Origin: Hyphomicrobiales bacterium
GTDB lineage: Bacteria > Pseudomonadota > Alphaproteobacteria > Rhizobiales > Beijerinckiaceae
Assembly (NCBI GenBank): GCA_947455455.1
Contig: CANGOE010000024.1
Location: 1 to 35,821 of the forward strand
DNA: 35,821 nucleotides
Direction: 5' to 3'
How positions within the stretch are numbered: the first letter of the stretch is position 1; the number at the start of each line of letters is the position of its first letter. The position numbers were made by a program, and so were the translations under genes. This document shows positions 8,248-16,488 of the stretch, in pieces. The notes beneath the pieces were generated by a model, which worked only from the letters and a program-made list of their open reading frames with translations, was not told the DNA's origin and searched no databases.

Positions 8248-8814
8248 ATGAAGCAGGCAATGACGCTTAACGAAAAGCAATTAAAGATCTTATTGGCATA
8301 CACAGCAACACGCAGACACGCAGCACGTGACAGAGCGATCGTCATGGTCAGCTATCTAGCAGGGTTGCGTGCAAAGGAAATTGCCGCACTCACGATTGAC
8401 AATGTGCGAGATGAAACCGGCATAATCCGCGAAGAGTTCGTATTGATGCCGGAACAGACAAAGGGTCGAAAATCTCGCCGCGTGTTTCTAAGCACGAGAC
8501 TGCGCAAGGAACTTGATGCTTACATCAAGGGAACAAAGTTACATTCAAGAAATCTATCGTTGTTCCAATCACAGAAAGGCGGCTCTTTCAGTGGCAACAC
8601 CATGTGCCAGCTGTTCTTAGACATCTATGCAGCATGTGGACTGGATGGTGCTAGCAGCCACAGTGGTCGTAGAACACTACTAACAGCACTGGCCGCAAAG
8701 GGGGTTGGTGTGAGGGTATTGCAGGAGATTGCGGGTCATAGCTCTATTGCCATCACCCAGCGTTATCTTGATGTGAATGATGCACAGATTAGATATGCGA
8801 TTGAACAGTTCTAA
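8248..8814 (+). CDS. Compact tyrosine recombinase (catalytic domain only)
   Basis: 188 residues from ATG 8248, preceded by GGGAG at 8236-8240 with a short spacer; an in-frame GTG at 8227 is less likely. All key residues of the phage-integrase family are visible: the first Arg in A-G-L-R-A-K-E-I (R41), H-S-G-R (H138 and R141), G-H-S-S (H164) and nucleophile Y173 in Q-R-Y-L-D-V. A Lys-rich hairpin (QTKGRKSRR) lies between the first Arg and box II. The N-terminal SAM-like DNA-binding domain found in XerC/D and in most integrases is absent: the protein starts about 40 residues before the first catalytic Arg. Such short recombinases occur on plasmids, integrative elements and in phase-variation systems. 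No target site was identified. AT-rich neighbours on both sides suggest it belongs to the island. Confidence 0.85.
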   Translation: MKQAMTLNEKQLKILLAYTATRRHAARDRAIVMVSYLAGLRAKEIAALTIDNVRDETGIIREEFVLMPEQTKGRKSRRVFLSTRLRKELDAYIKGTKLHSRNLSLFQSQKGGSFSGNTMCQLFLDIYAACGLDGASSHSGRRTLLTALAAKGVGVRVLQEIAGHSSIAITQRYLDVNDAQIRYAIEQF

Positions 8815-8862
8815 AAATTTTATAACCAAATTGAATATTTTATTTTGATTGCATCAGAATCT

Positions 8863-9372
8863 CTAATTATGATCACAATATATAAATGCCTGTTTTTTAT
8901 CATTATATACATAAAGAGTTTGCAATATTATAGCTTCTTGTTCAGCTTTAATTGTGCCTCCAAAACCATTTGTCCCTGTTACGATGCCAGAAGCAGTAAA
9001 ACTTAATTTAGATCTGCGATTTGTCTCTTTATTTGGAATTGCACTTATTATTTTTATTGTTGAATAGTCAATTTTTATACTATCAGGATTCCAAGCCTTA
9101 GCCTTAATTGCCTTTTCAAATCCTGTATCCGGACAAATTTTAAGATGGTTGTAAAATTTTTCATTAAATTCTGCCCATTCTTTATCAGATGCAGTGTTTG
9201 AAATAATTTTCTTTCCCAATTCATAACTTATTTTATATTCGTCCTCTCGACAAAGGCCGATCAAAAACAATATTACGAGTAATACACCGCCTGTTTTAAT
9301 CAAACTGAAGGGAGCTGGTTTATTTTCTGAATTTTGGCTTTCGCCGCTATTACTGAAATTATTTTCGCTCAT
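8863..9372 (-). CDS. Hypothetical single-span membrane protein
   Basis: 169 residues from ATG 9370-9372. The N-terminus is short, polar and Asn/Ser/Glu-rich (~25 residues). One hydrophobic segment (~28-42, GGVLLVILFLIGLC) acts as a signal anchor or, with the Cys at its end, could in principle be a lipoprotein-like signal, although the lipobox is poor (I-G-L-C). The rest is a soluble domain of ~125 residues with KICPDTGFEKAIKAKAWNPDSI and a predicted beta-rich end (FTASGIVTGTNGFGGTIKAE). I do not recognise the family; the pattern resembles small periplasmic-facing proteins of mobile elements. It is divergent from the regulator at 9517, with a 144-base shared upstream region containing a palindrome. 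AT-rich, as expected for the island. Confidence 0.55.
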   Translation of the reverse strand: MSENNFSNSGESQNSENKPAPFSLIKTGGVLLVILFLIGLCREDEYKISYELGKKIISNTASDKEWAEFNEKFYNHLKICPDTGFEKAIKAKAWNPDSIKIDYSTIKIISAIPNKETNRRSKLSFTASGIVTGTNGFGGTIKAEQEAIILQTLYVYNDKKQAFIYCDHN

Positions 9373-9442
9373 GAATTTTACTCACTTCTGTCTTCAGAAA
9401 TTTATTGAATTGCGTATCGTAAATTTGAGCAACAAATATTAG

Positions 9443-9457
9443 CACGGAATTTCCGTG
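9443..9457. promoter_or_regulatory. 15-bp palindrome, candidate operator
   Basis: CACGGAA-T-TTCCGTG is perfectly symmetric and lies in the 144-base region between the divergent membrane-protein gene and the MarR-like regulator. The position fits an operator through which the regulator controls both genes. The binding partner is inference. Confidence 0.5.
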
Positions 9458-9493
9458 TTAGTTTTGGTTGTTCTTCCAAAAACAAGACACAAC

Positions 9494-9516
9494 AGTGCTA
9501 CCTTAGAGGTAGCACT
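9494..9516 (+). promoter_or_regulatory. Hairpin covering the ribosome binding site
   Basis: AGTGCTACC (9494-9502) and GGTAGCACT (9508-9516) form a perfect 9-bp stem with loop TTAGA, ending directly at the ATG at 9517. The only Shine-Dalgarno-like sequence (AGAGGT, 9505-9510) is partly in the loop and partly in the 3' arm, so folding would hide it. It could alternatively be a DNA operator for autoregulation. Confidence 0.6.
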
Positions 9517-9861
9517 ATGATTGGAAATCCAAAGCAATTTGCTAAACAGCTGTTGCTTCTGAGGCAATGGGAGCAAGATAATTTGCCTCATCAAAACTCT
9601 ATGATTGCACGAGATATTATGGTGCTAGTTTTAGCAAAATATAGCTCTGGAACACCGCTAACAATCAAAGATGTTCACTTGACGCTTGGTTATAGTGAAG
9701 ATCGCGTCGGTGAAATGATAAAGCAATTTACAAAAGACGGCTTTCTAATTGTAGAAAGAGATATTAATGACCGGAGAATAAAAACCGTGAAGCCTAACTA
9801 TAAACTTATTTCATTGTTTGAAGAATACGAGATGGTTATACGAAACTATATGAATATATAA
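9517..9861 (+). CDS. MarR-like winged-helix regulator
   Basis: 114 residues starting at ATG 9517. The N-terminal helix FAKQLLLLRQWEQDN is followed by ARDIMVLVLAKYSSG, then a helix-turn-helix (PLTIKDVHLTLGYSEDRVGE) and a wing with the typical MarR layout (K-D-G-F-L-I-V-E-R-D-x-N-D-R-R, matching the conserved D-x-R-D-x-R-x). The protein is shorter than usual MarR members (~140) and lacks a long C-terminal dimerisation helix. Its start codon abuts an RBS-covering hairpin, and a palindrome lies upstream, so tight autoregulation is likely. It is divergent from the membrane-protein gene and convergent with the tRNA-linked integrase. It may control excision or a linked cargo function; this is inference. 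Confidence 0.65.
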   Translation: MIGNPKQFAKQLLLLRQWEQDNLPHQNSMIARDIMVLVLAKYSSGTPLTIKDVHLTLGYSEDRVGEMIKQFTKDGFLIVERDINDRRIKTVKPNYKLISLFEEYEMVIRNYMNI

Positions 9862-9904
9862 ATCGTATATAAATTTAATATAGCACAATAATAATTTATT
9901 GTAA

Positions 9905-11500
9905 TCAATTTTTAGGCTTAATTGTTCTAATTTTTTTAAGAGATCTATACTGAGTTTCTAGCTCTTCATTCCGTGTCTCAGTTGAATTTTCTTGTTCTAG
10001 TCTCAATCGATATTCTCTATATTTTTTGATAATTAAATTTCTTTTGTAAAGCTGTTGTGCCGATTTCTTTTCCTTCTCATCCATTGGTTTGGCTTGATCG
10101 ATGCGTTTCTGAAGATCTTCCGCAGCATTTTTTTCGTATGTTGCAGGATCCCACATTTCGTCGCCGGAGACCTCTTTTAATTCATTCAGCATTTCAATGA
10201 AATTTTTGTCGCGTGTATTACGGCGCTCAATTTCTTTTTCAGCATAAACGGTTCCGGTCTCTAAAATGTTATCTATGTGAACACCGTAGAAGCGGCGAAT
10301 CATTTCCGTACTCGTGCGAGCATTAGATGCAACAAGTTCGATAGGTATGCCTTTTCTCAGAGATCGCACTATTGCTGTATGGCGAAGGCTATATAACGTC
10401 CGTGGTTTGCCGTGACGATCTTTGCTCATACCTGTAATTGCCAGTATCGCAGCAAACTGGGTGGAAATATTTTGCAGAGCTGTGTCTCTATTTGTAAAGC
10501 TGGGTAAAAACAAATAATCAGCTTTGGTCATCCCCTCAATCTTATTTCTATAATCAATGATTTTTGAATAGACATATAATCCACGTTCTGTGCTGACCAT
10601 GTTTTTCTTGTGCAATTTGGTCTTATCGTGTTCAAGCACGAGAAAGGTTATTCCAGATTTTTCTACCATCCGAATGTCGCTGTGACGTATGACCTTGAGG
10701 TCTGTCGGTCGGATATAAGTTTCCACCATAAAGTCAATTATGTGACCTAATTCTTCAGTTATGCGGGTGGTTCTGTATGTTTCTCCGCCTTCCGCCTTGA
10801 ATTCATGCTTTTTATCAATATTTTTGGTTATAGCTTTTCTAAGTTCTTCGAACTCATCATCATCAAAAAATCCACGTACGCCATCCTCTGAACGTACACG
10901 CGGCTTTATTGGAATGTTGTTAATAAGGCGTTTAATCTGAGCTTCTTTCAGCAATGACATGACAAGATTAATATAGCTGAGCTGCGTTGCTGCGCTTAAT
11001 CCCTGATCTGCAAGATGGCTCTTGAAGCGTTCTAGAAGGTTAAGGTCTATCAATTTGACATCGTAGCGGGAAAAAAATGGTTTTATGTGTCGGTCATATA
11101 CATATTTGTCTTTGTTATTTTTATCTTTGTTAAGTTCACCATTCTTGATCCTGGTCTCGTTCTTAGCCCATAGCGAGCGAGCTATAACATCTAGTGATTT
11201 GCTTGTGGTTGGTTCTGTCTTGGTCTCACCGCTGTTGATGCTATTGAGCCACTCTGCATAAATCAGTTTTGCTTTCCGCTGCGCACGGTCAAATTCGATT
11301 TCTTTAGTGGTGCACTTGCGCCGCTTGCCTTCTAAGAACGCACGAAACTGCCAATAGCTGCTAGCTTGGCATTTATAGAGTACAGCTGAGGAATGAAGGC
11401 CTTTGATGTGCGTTATGGTGGATTTGATGGGCGTTGTCCGGAATTTCTCCGAGATCACCAGCTCGCCATCAGCGGCAGCCGCACTTTTCTTCTTCGCCAT
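9905..11500 (-). CDS. Tyrosine recombinase, integrase of the tRNA-Thr island
   Basis: 531 residues if started at ATG 11498-11500, which has GGAG eight bases upstream; an upstream in-frame ATG at 11533 lacks such support. Layout: an N-terminal arm-binding-like region (to ~100), a core-binding SAM-like domain (~100-210, with FKSHLADQGLSAATQLSYIN), then the catalytic domain with R264 (Y-I-R-P-T-D-L), a Lys region (HDKTKLHKK), box II as Y-S-L-R-H-T (R373, with Tyr at the usual first His position) and nucleophile Y405 (R-R-F-Y-G-V). The usual G-H-x-x box reads N-A-R-T-S-T. After Y405 there is an unusually long, Lys/Glu-rich, probably coiled-coil tail of ~120 residues. It lies 310 bases from the 3' end of tRNA-Thr, the classical arrangement for an element integrated into a tRNA gene. 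Confidence 0.88.
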   Translation of the reverse strand: MAKKKSAAAADGELVISEKFRTTPIKSTITHIKGLHSSAVLYKCQASSYWQFRAFLEGKRRKCTTKEIEFDRAQRKAKLIYAEWLNSINSGETKTEPTTSKSLDVIARSLWAKNETRIKNGELNKDKNNKDKYVYDRHIKPFFSRYDVKLIDLNLLERFKSHLADQGLSAATQLSYINLVMSLLKEAQIKRLINNIPIKPRVRSEDGVRGFFDDDEFEELRKAITKNIDKKHEFKAEGGETYRTTRITEELGHIIDFMVETYIRPTDLKVIRHSDIRMVEKSGITFLVLEHDKTKLHKKNMVSTERGLYVYSKIIDYRNKIEGMTKADYLFLPSFTNRDTALQNISTQFAAILAITGMSKDRHGKPRTLYSLRHTAIVRSLRKGIPIELVASNARTSTEMIRRFYGVHIDNILETGTVYAEKEIERRNTRDKNFIEMLNELKEVSGDEMWDPATYEKNAAEDLQKRIDQAKPMDEKEKKSAQQLYKRNLIIKKYREYRLRLEQENSTETRNEELETQYRSLKKIRTIKPKN

Positions 11501-11809
11501 GCCCAGCACTCCACAAGTCCAAGCTGCGCTCAAACTTGGGATGCGTCAAGAGTGTGCTACTTTTTCTGCTCTTGGGGATGGTAGGACCAGCTTGGTTACA
11601 CTCTATAAAATAGCCTTCCGTATTTTCTGCTCAATTAGGCACTGAGTTTTGCTCATTTTTCTTGGTTTTTTTGCAGGTGCCCCTGCCTAACTATCAACCT
11701 CAAGCACATTCAGAGATTTTTCAAAAATACGGCGTAAAAGTAGTACACCAATATAGAGTGCTACAACCTGCCAAAATACAAAAAAATAATCAATAAAATC
11801 AAGAGGTTC
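11501..11809. other. Candidate attachment region with nested inverted repeats
   Basis: This non-coding stretch between the integrase start and the tRNA-Thr 3' end contains CACTCTATA (11599-11607) paired with TATAGAGTG (11752-11760), and inside it CCGTATTTT (11618-11626) paired with AAAATACGG (11724-11732). GTGCTAC occurs near both ends. These are candidate arm-type sites for the integrase. It also must contain the integrase promoter. Confidence 0.5.
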
Positions 11810-11884
<75 letters not shown>

Positions 11885-12200
11885 AAGGGATAAGCTCCCC
11901 AAGCGGCGCGGACACTGCCACAAGGGAACCCGTCACGCAACCGTCTAGCCTGATTTTTTTTCATTTTTATCAAGAAATCGGGCAAACCATCCGTATTGAT
12001 GCCACCGATTGTGAGAATGATGCGGCTTTTTCAGCATGGCCCAGACAGCAAAGCGCAAGGCCGGAGCAATCACAACACTTGTCAGGATCAGGAGATCGGC
12101 TTAGGGATTTGATCATGACTGGCCGGATCGAATCGTTCATTGACAGGGCATGCGCGTCCGGCCCGACAAAGACCAGTTGAAGCGGGTTGTGGATAGTCCA
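11885..12200. other. Intergenic region between tRNA-Thr and the murA cluster
   Basis: About 316 bases. It should contain the minus-strand tRNA-Thr promoter and the plus-strand promoter of the murA cluster. A T-run at 11952-11959 lies within an imperfect dyad (GCCTGATTT ... AAATCGGGC, ~11948-11983). No gene or RNA is recognised. Confidence 0.4.
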
Positions 12201-12401
12201 ATGACGGATCAAGCCTTGCGGCGAAAACAGCGTTTGGCGGCGGCCTTGCGCGAAAATCTCAAACGGCGCAAAGCCCAGCAACGCGTGCGGTCGGTGCAAG
12301 AGACAACCGCCATTGACGCGATCACCGCAACCCAGCAAGACCATACCCCGCAAGACGATGCAGAGCGCATCCCGACCCTCGCCCTGACAGGCGAGCGTTG
12401 A
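12201..12401 (+). CDS. Small conserved basic protein upstream of murA
   Basis: 66 residues from ATG 12201. The helix [21 protein letters not shown] is very basic and resembles the conserved core of small hypothetical proteins found beside murA in alphaproteobacteria; the C-terminus is polar and likely disordered. A longer frame from ATG 12150 exists, but the shorter start matches the small-protein pattern. The stop is 25 bases before murA, so the two are probably co-transcribed. Function unknown. The family link is from recalled pattern only. Confidence 0.5.
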   Translation: MTDQALRRKQRLAAALRENLKRRKAQQRVRSVQETTAIDAITATQQDHTPQDDAERIPTLALTGER

Positions 12402-12426
12402 GCATGTTGAACAGGATGAAGTGACG

Positions 12427-13722
12427 ATGGATCGTATCCGCATTGTCGGGGGACACCCGCTCATTGGCTCTCTGACGATCGGTGGCGCAAAAAACGCTGC
12501 CCTTCCTTTGATGATTGCCAGCCTGCTGACCCGCGAAACCCTGACGCTCCACAATGTGCCGCGCCTGTCGGATGTGCGACAATTGCTCCGCATCATCGGC
12601 AATCATGGCGTCGATGCCGCCATCGGCGGCAAACGGCTGGGCCAGAGCGAGGATCAGGGCGACAGCATAACTTTATCGGCCCGCGACATTGTCGACACCA
12701 CTGCCCCCTATGAACTGGTCTCGCGCATGCGGGCAAGTTTCTGGGTTATTGCCCCTTTGCTGGCCCGGATGGGCGAAGCCCGCGTGTCCCTGCCCGGTGG
12801 TTGCGCCATCGGAACACGTCCTGTCGACCTGTTACTGATGGCCCTTGAAGCGTTGGGTGCCGAAATCGAAATCGAGAACGGCTATGTGGTCGCCCGCGCT
12901 CCTCAGGGTTTGCGCGGTGGACATATTGCCTTTCCCAAGGTCACGGTCGGTGGCACCCATACAGCCCTGATGGCGGCTGTGCTGGCCCATGGTGATACGG
13001 TGATCGAGGGCGCGGCCCGCGAACCCGAAGTGGTTGATCTGGCCGATTGCCTGATCAAAATGGGGGCCAAGATCAACGGCGCAGGCACCAGCCGGATCGA
13101 AATCGAGGGCGTGGGTCATCTGGGCGGCGCGCATCACACCGTGCTTCCGGACCGGATTGAAACAGGCACCTATGCCATGGCGGTGGCCATGACAGGGGGG
13201 GATGTCTTGCTGGAAGGGGCCCGCGCCGATCTCCTGCAATCGGCGCTGGATGTGCTGGCCCAGACCGGCACAGAGATCACAAGTGAAGAACAGGGCATCC
13301 GCATCCGCCGTCAGGGCGGAGCCATTCTGCCGATCGATGTCGCAACCGCCCCGTTCCCCGGATTTCCGACCGATCTTCAGGCCCAATTCATGGCGCTGAT
13401 GACCCGTGCGCAAGGCACCTCGCATATCCGTGAAACCATTTTCGAAAACCGCTTCATGCATGTGCAGGAACTGGCCCGCCTCGGAGCCCAGATCAAGCTG
13501 GATGGCGATACGGCCATTGTCGAAGGCCGCAACAAGCTGAAAGGCGCGCCTGTGATGGCGACCGATCTGCGTGCCTCGGTATCGCTGGTGATCGCCGGAT
13601 TGGCGGCGGAAGGGGAAACCACCGTCCACCGCGTCTATCATCTTGATCGCGGCTTTGAAGCGCTGGAAAAGAAACTCGCGCGATGCGGGGCAGAAATCGA
13701 ACGCCTGTCGAGCGACGGTTGA
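12427..13722 (+). CDS. murA: UDP-N-acetylglucosamine 1-carboxyvinyltransferase
   Basis: 431 residues, normal for MurA. It transfers enolpyruvate from PEP to UDP-GlcNAc, the first committed step of peptidoglycan synthesis, in the cytoplasm. K22/N23 ([10 protein letters not shown]), the catalytic loop L-P-G-G-C-A-I-G-x-R-P with C126, D316 in F-P-T-D-L-Q-A-Q and the late D-L-R-A-S motif are all present. Because C126 is Cys and not Asp, the enzyme should be fosfomycin-sensitive in principle. ATG 12427 has AGGA ten bases upstream; an in-frame GTG at 12421 is possible but sits only four bases from it. It lies first in a cluster with DUF2948, hisD and UPF0262, an order seen across alphaproteobacteria. 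Confidence 0.97.
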   Translation: MDRIRIVGGHPLIGSLTIGGAKNAALPLMIASLLTRETLTLHNVPRLSDVRQLLRIIGNHGVDAAIGGKRLGQSEDQGDSITLSARDIVDTTAPYELVSRMRASFWVIAPLLARMGEARVSLPGGCAIGTRPVDLLLMALEALGAEIEIENGYVVARAPQGLRGGHIAFPKVTVGGTHTALMAAVLAHGDTVIEGAAREPEVVDLADCLIKMGAKINGAGTSRIEIEGVGHLGGAHHTVLPDRIETGTYAMAVAMTGGDVLLEGARADLLQSALDVLAQTGTEITSEEQGIRIRRQGGAILPIDVATAPFPGFPTDLQAQFMALMTRAQGTSHIRETIFENRFMHVQELARLGAQIKLDGDTAIVEGRNKLKGAPVMATDLRASVSLVIAGLAAEGETTVHRVYHLDRGFEALEKKLARCGAEIERLSSDG

Positions 13723-13802
13723 TCCGGCCTTCCCCTAAGGCCGCGGTTGCCGCAAACGCCGCGGGGCGTTAACAAGAGCCTGTTGCGGATCAAAGGAAAG
13801 CC

Positions 13803-14225
13803 ATGACCCATCGCTTAGGCCCGACCCATAGTGACGATTTGAAGCTGATGGCGATCGACAGCGAGGATCTCGCCGTGTTTTCCGCGCATTTGCAGGATGC
13901 CGAATTACGCCTGGACCGGATTGCCTTTCTGCCCAACCAAAAGCGTTTTGCCTTTGTGGCCGAACGGCTCGACCGGCAGATGACCCCGCCTGCCCGCAAA
14001 AGCACGGGCGTGCATTTCGAGGGAGTCTTGCAGGCCCGCCAACAACAGATTGCCCCTGACAAGCGCGACCAGATCCTGCACCTTCTGGCGATCACTTTCA
14101 CACCCGGCATCGCACCGGCGGGACAGGTGATCCTGCATTGCGCGCAAGGGCAATTGATCAAACTGGATGTCGAATTTTTGGAAGCTGTACTGGCCGATCT
14201 GCCGGATGACAGCAAGGAGTTGTGA
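13803..14225 (+). CDS. DUF2948 family protein
   Basis: 140 residues, starting at ATG 13803 after AAAGGAAAG. The pattern D-x-L-K-L-M-A-I-D-S-E-D-L-A-V-F-S-A-H-L-Q-D-A at residues ~11-33 and F-L-P-N-Q-K-R-F-A-F-V at ~42-53 is that of DUF2948, a family essentially confined to alphaproteobacteria and usually placed between murA and hisD, as here. No catalytic motif, signal peptide or membrane span. Its stop (14223-14225) is two bases before the hisD start, so the two are translationally close. Function unknown. Confidence 0.88.
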   Translation: MTHRLGPTHSDDLKLMAIDSEDLAVFSAHLQDAELRLDRIAFLPNQKRFAFVAERLDRQMTPPARKSTGVHFEGVLQARQQQIAPDKRDQILHLLAITFTPGIAPAGQVILHCAQGQLIKLDVEFLEAVLADLPDDSKEL

Positions 14226-14227
14226 TT

Positions 14228-15523
14228 ATGGTCACCCGTCTCTCAAGCCATTCAGCCTCCTTTGCCGACGACTTTGCCCGTTTGCTGGCCATGAAGCGCG
14301 AGGTCTCGGAGGAGGTCGATCACGTTGTCCGCGACATCATTGCCGATGTCCGCCAGCGCGGCGATACAGCACTGGTCGATTACACCCAAAAATTCGACCG
14401 TTTGCAGATCGGTGCGGAGCAGTTACGCGTCAGCCGCGCCGATATTGATGCGGCGATCAAGGCCTGTGACAGCGAAACGCTCGACGCTTTGAAGCTGGCC
14501 CATGCCCGCATCAAAAGCCATCACGCCCGCCAACTGCCCACAGACGACCGCTACACGGATTCGATCGGTGTCGAATTGGGGCATCGCTGGACGGCGATCG
14601 AGGCCGTGGGTCTCTATGTGCCGGGCGGCACAGCCAGCTACCCGTCTTCCGTGCTGATGAACGCCGTCCCTGCGCAAGTGGCCGGAGTGCCGCGCATTGT
14701 CATGGTGGTGCCGACACCGGACGGCTTGCTCAATCCGCTCGTGCTGGCGGCCGCCGATATTGCAGGCGTGTCGGAAATCTACCGCATCGGCGGTGCGCAG
14801 GCCGTTGCCGCCCTTGCCTATGGCACGGCATCGATTGCACCGGTCGCCAAGATTGTCGGCCCCGGCAATGCCTTTGTGGCGGCCGCCAAGCGACGGGTGT
14901 TCGGTCAGGTCGGGATCGACATGATCGCCGGCCCGTCCGAAGTCGTTGTGCTGGCAGACAAGCATGCCAATCCCGATTGGGTGGCGGCGGACCTGCTCGC
15001 CCAAGCCGAGCATGACACGGCGGCCCAATCCATCCTGATCACGGATTCGCCCGACTTGGCCGAGGCCGTCATCACGGCTGTCGAAGGACGGCTGAAGACC
15101 CTGCCACGGCGGGATATTGCCAGTGCAAGCTGGCGTGACTTCGGCGCGGTGATCACGGTCGACAATCTGGAACAGGCGATCCCGCTGGTCGACCGACTGG
15201 CTCCCGAGCATCTCGAAATCGAAGCCACACAAGCCGAAGAGCTTGCGGCCGCCATCCGCAATGCCGGAGCGATTTTCATCGGAGCGCATACACCCGAAGC
15301 GATCGGCGACTATGTCGGCGGAAGCAACCATGTCTTGCCGACGGCGCGTTCGGCCCGCTTCTCGTCCGGCCTCGGCGTGCTCGATTTCATGAAACGGACC
15401 TCCTTGCTCAAATGCGATGCCCATGCGCTCAGAATCATCGGCCCTGCGGCGATTGCGCTGGGCAAGGCCGAAGGGCTGGATGGCCATGCCCTCTCGGTTT
15501 CAACGCGTTTGAATTTGGGGTGA
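14228..15523 (+). CDS. hisD: Histidinol dehydrogenase
   Basis: 431 residues. It oxidises L-histidinol to L-histidine in two NAD-dependent steps, the end of the histidine pathway. ATG 14228 is preceded by AAGGAG at 14214-14219; the in-frame GTG at 14222 is too close to it. Zinc ligands and catalytic residues are at the expected places: Q259 and H262 (A-Q-A-E-H-D), D361 (I-G-D-Y-V-G-G-S-N-H) and H420 (L-D-G-H-A). Also seen are V-P-G-G-T-A-S-Y-P-S-S-V, G-G-A-Q-A-V-A-A and V-G-P-G-N. It is closely spaced with DUF2948 upstream and UPF0262 downstream. The other his genes are not in this window. Confidence 0.97.
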   Translation: MVTRLSSHSASFADDFARLLAMKREVSEEVDHVVRDIIADVRQRGDTALVDYTQKFDRLQIGAEQLRVSRADIDAAIKACDSETLDALKLAHARIKSHHARQLPTDDRYTDSIGVELGHRWTAIEAVGLYVPGGTASYPSSVLMNAVPAQVAGVPRIVMVVPTPDGLLNPLVLAAADIAGVSEIYRIGGAQAVAALAYGTASIAPVAKIVGPGNAFVAAAKRRVFGQVGIDMIAGPSEVVVLADKHANPDWVAADLLAQAEHDTAAQSILITDSPDLAEAVITAVEGRLKTLPRRDIASASWRDFGAVITVDNLEQAIPLVDRLAPEHLEIEATQAEELAAAIRNAGAIFIGAHTPEAIGDYVGGSNHVLPTARSARFSSGLGVLDFMKRTSLLKCDAHALRIIGPAAIALGKAEGLDGHALSVSTRLNLG

Positions 15524-15529
15524 GACGCG

Positions 15530-16009
15530 ATGACTGGATCCAATCGCTACGCACTGGTTTCCATCGACCTTGATGACGTCTCGATCGGTCGCACCACGCC
15601 GGAAAAAGAGCATGAACGGGCGGTAGCGATCTATGATCTGATCGAGGCCAACCATTTTGCCTTGCCCGGCCACGAGGGCGGCCCCTATGCCCTGACGCTG
15701 GCGATGATCGACAACAAGCTGTCTTTCGACATCCGAAGCCAAAGCGGTGAACGGCTGATCACGCATGTCTTGTCACTGACCCCGTTCCGCCGGGTGATGC
15801 GCGACTATTTCATGATCTGCGAAAGCTATTACGAGGCGATCCGGACGGCCAGCCCGACCCAGATCGAAGCCATCGACATGGGACGGCGCGGCTTACACAA
15901 TGAAGCCGCCGAACTGCTGACCGAACGCCTGCAAGGCAAAGTCGAGCTGGATTTCAACACCTCGCGCCGCCTGTTCACCCTCATTGCCGCCCTGCACTGG
16001 AAAGGCTGA
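15530..16009 (+). CDS. UPF0262 family protein
   Basis: 159 residues from ATG 15530, six bases after the hisD stop. [11 protein letters not shown]-x-N-x-F near residue 28, G-P-Y[16 protein letters not shown] near 52-70 and [16 protein letters not shown] near 88-104 are the UPF0262 blocks. The family is alphaproteobacterial, its function is unknown, and it normally follows hisD as here. Soluble, with no signal sequence. The next gene begins five bases downstream, so it is part of one operon. Confidence 0.92.
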   Translation: MTGSNRYALVSIDLDDVSIGRTTPEKEHERAVAIYDLIEANHFALPGHEGGPYALTLAMIDNKLSFDIRSQSGERLITHVLSLTPFRRVMRDYFMICESYYEAIRTASPTQIEAIDMGRRGLHNEAAELLTERLQGKVELDFNTSRRLFTLIAALHWKG

Positions 16010-16014
16010 GGGGC

Positions 16015-16461
16015 ATGGAGACCGAAAAGGGGCGGCATATTCAGGCGGTGTTGTTTGCCTGCGGCTTCAATGTCATCCGCTCGCCGATGGCGGAAGCGAT
16101 TGCCCGCCATTATTTCGGCCGCACCCTTTATATCCAGTCTGCCGGTGTCACCAAGGGAACTGTCGACCCCTTTACCATCGCCGTGCTGGAAGAAATCGGC
16201 ATTGATGCCAGCAAGCACAAGCCGCGCACCATCGACGAGCTGGATGATTGGGAAGGGTTGAATTTCGACCTGATCATTTCGCTCAGCCCCGAAGCGCATC
16301 ACAAGGCGCTGGAATTGACCCGCACCGTTTCGGCCGATGTCGAATATTGGCCTCTGCCGGATCCTTCGCTGACCCAAGGGTCGCGTGACCAGATGCTGGA
16401 TGCCTATCGTGCAGTCCGGGACCAGCTCGTGCAGAAAATCACGACGCGCTTGCGCGATTGA
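16015..16461 (+). CDS. Low-molecular-weight phosphotyrosine phosphatase-like protein
   Basis: 148 residues, the usual size of low-molecular-weight phosphatases. The P-loop near the N-terminus reads F-A-C-G-F-N-V-I-R-S-P-M-A-E-A, giving C16-x5-R22; the second Cys common in the family is replaced by Ile. A general-acid Asp is likely at D116 (L-P-D-P-S). Q-S-A-G-V matches the family A-G-T/V strand. Known members dephosphorylate protein tyrosine residues or act as arsenate reductases; arsenate reduction would need extra cysteines that are not evident. In many alphaproteobacteria infA and maf follow this gene; here the cluster ends and the next genes are convergent. Substrate unknown. Confidence 0.85.
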   Translation: METEKGRHIQAVLFACGFNVIRSPMAEAIARHYFGRTLYIQSAGVTKGTVDPFTIAVLEEIGIDASKHKPRTIDELDDWEGLNFDLIISLSPEAHHKALELTRTVSADVEYWPLPDPSLTQGSRDQMLDAYRAVRDQLVQKITTRLRD

Positions 16462-16488
16462 ACCGGCAATCCTTAAAGCAACCGTTTT

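Noticed and set aside
12832-15487. Long minus-strand open frames opposite murA and hisD
   Set aside because: GC-rich third-position shadow frames; the plus-strand genes have full catalytic motifs.
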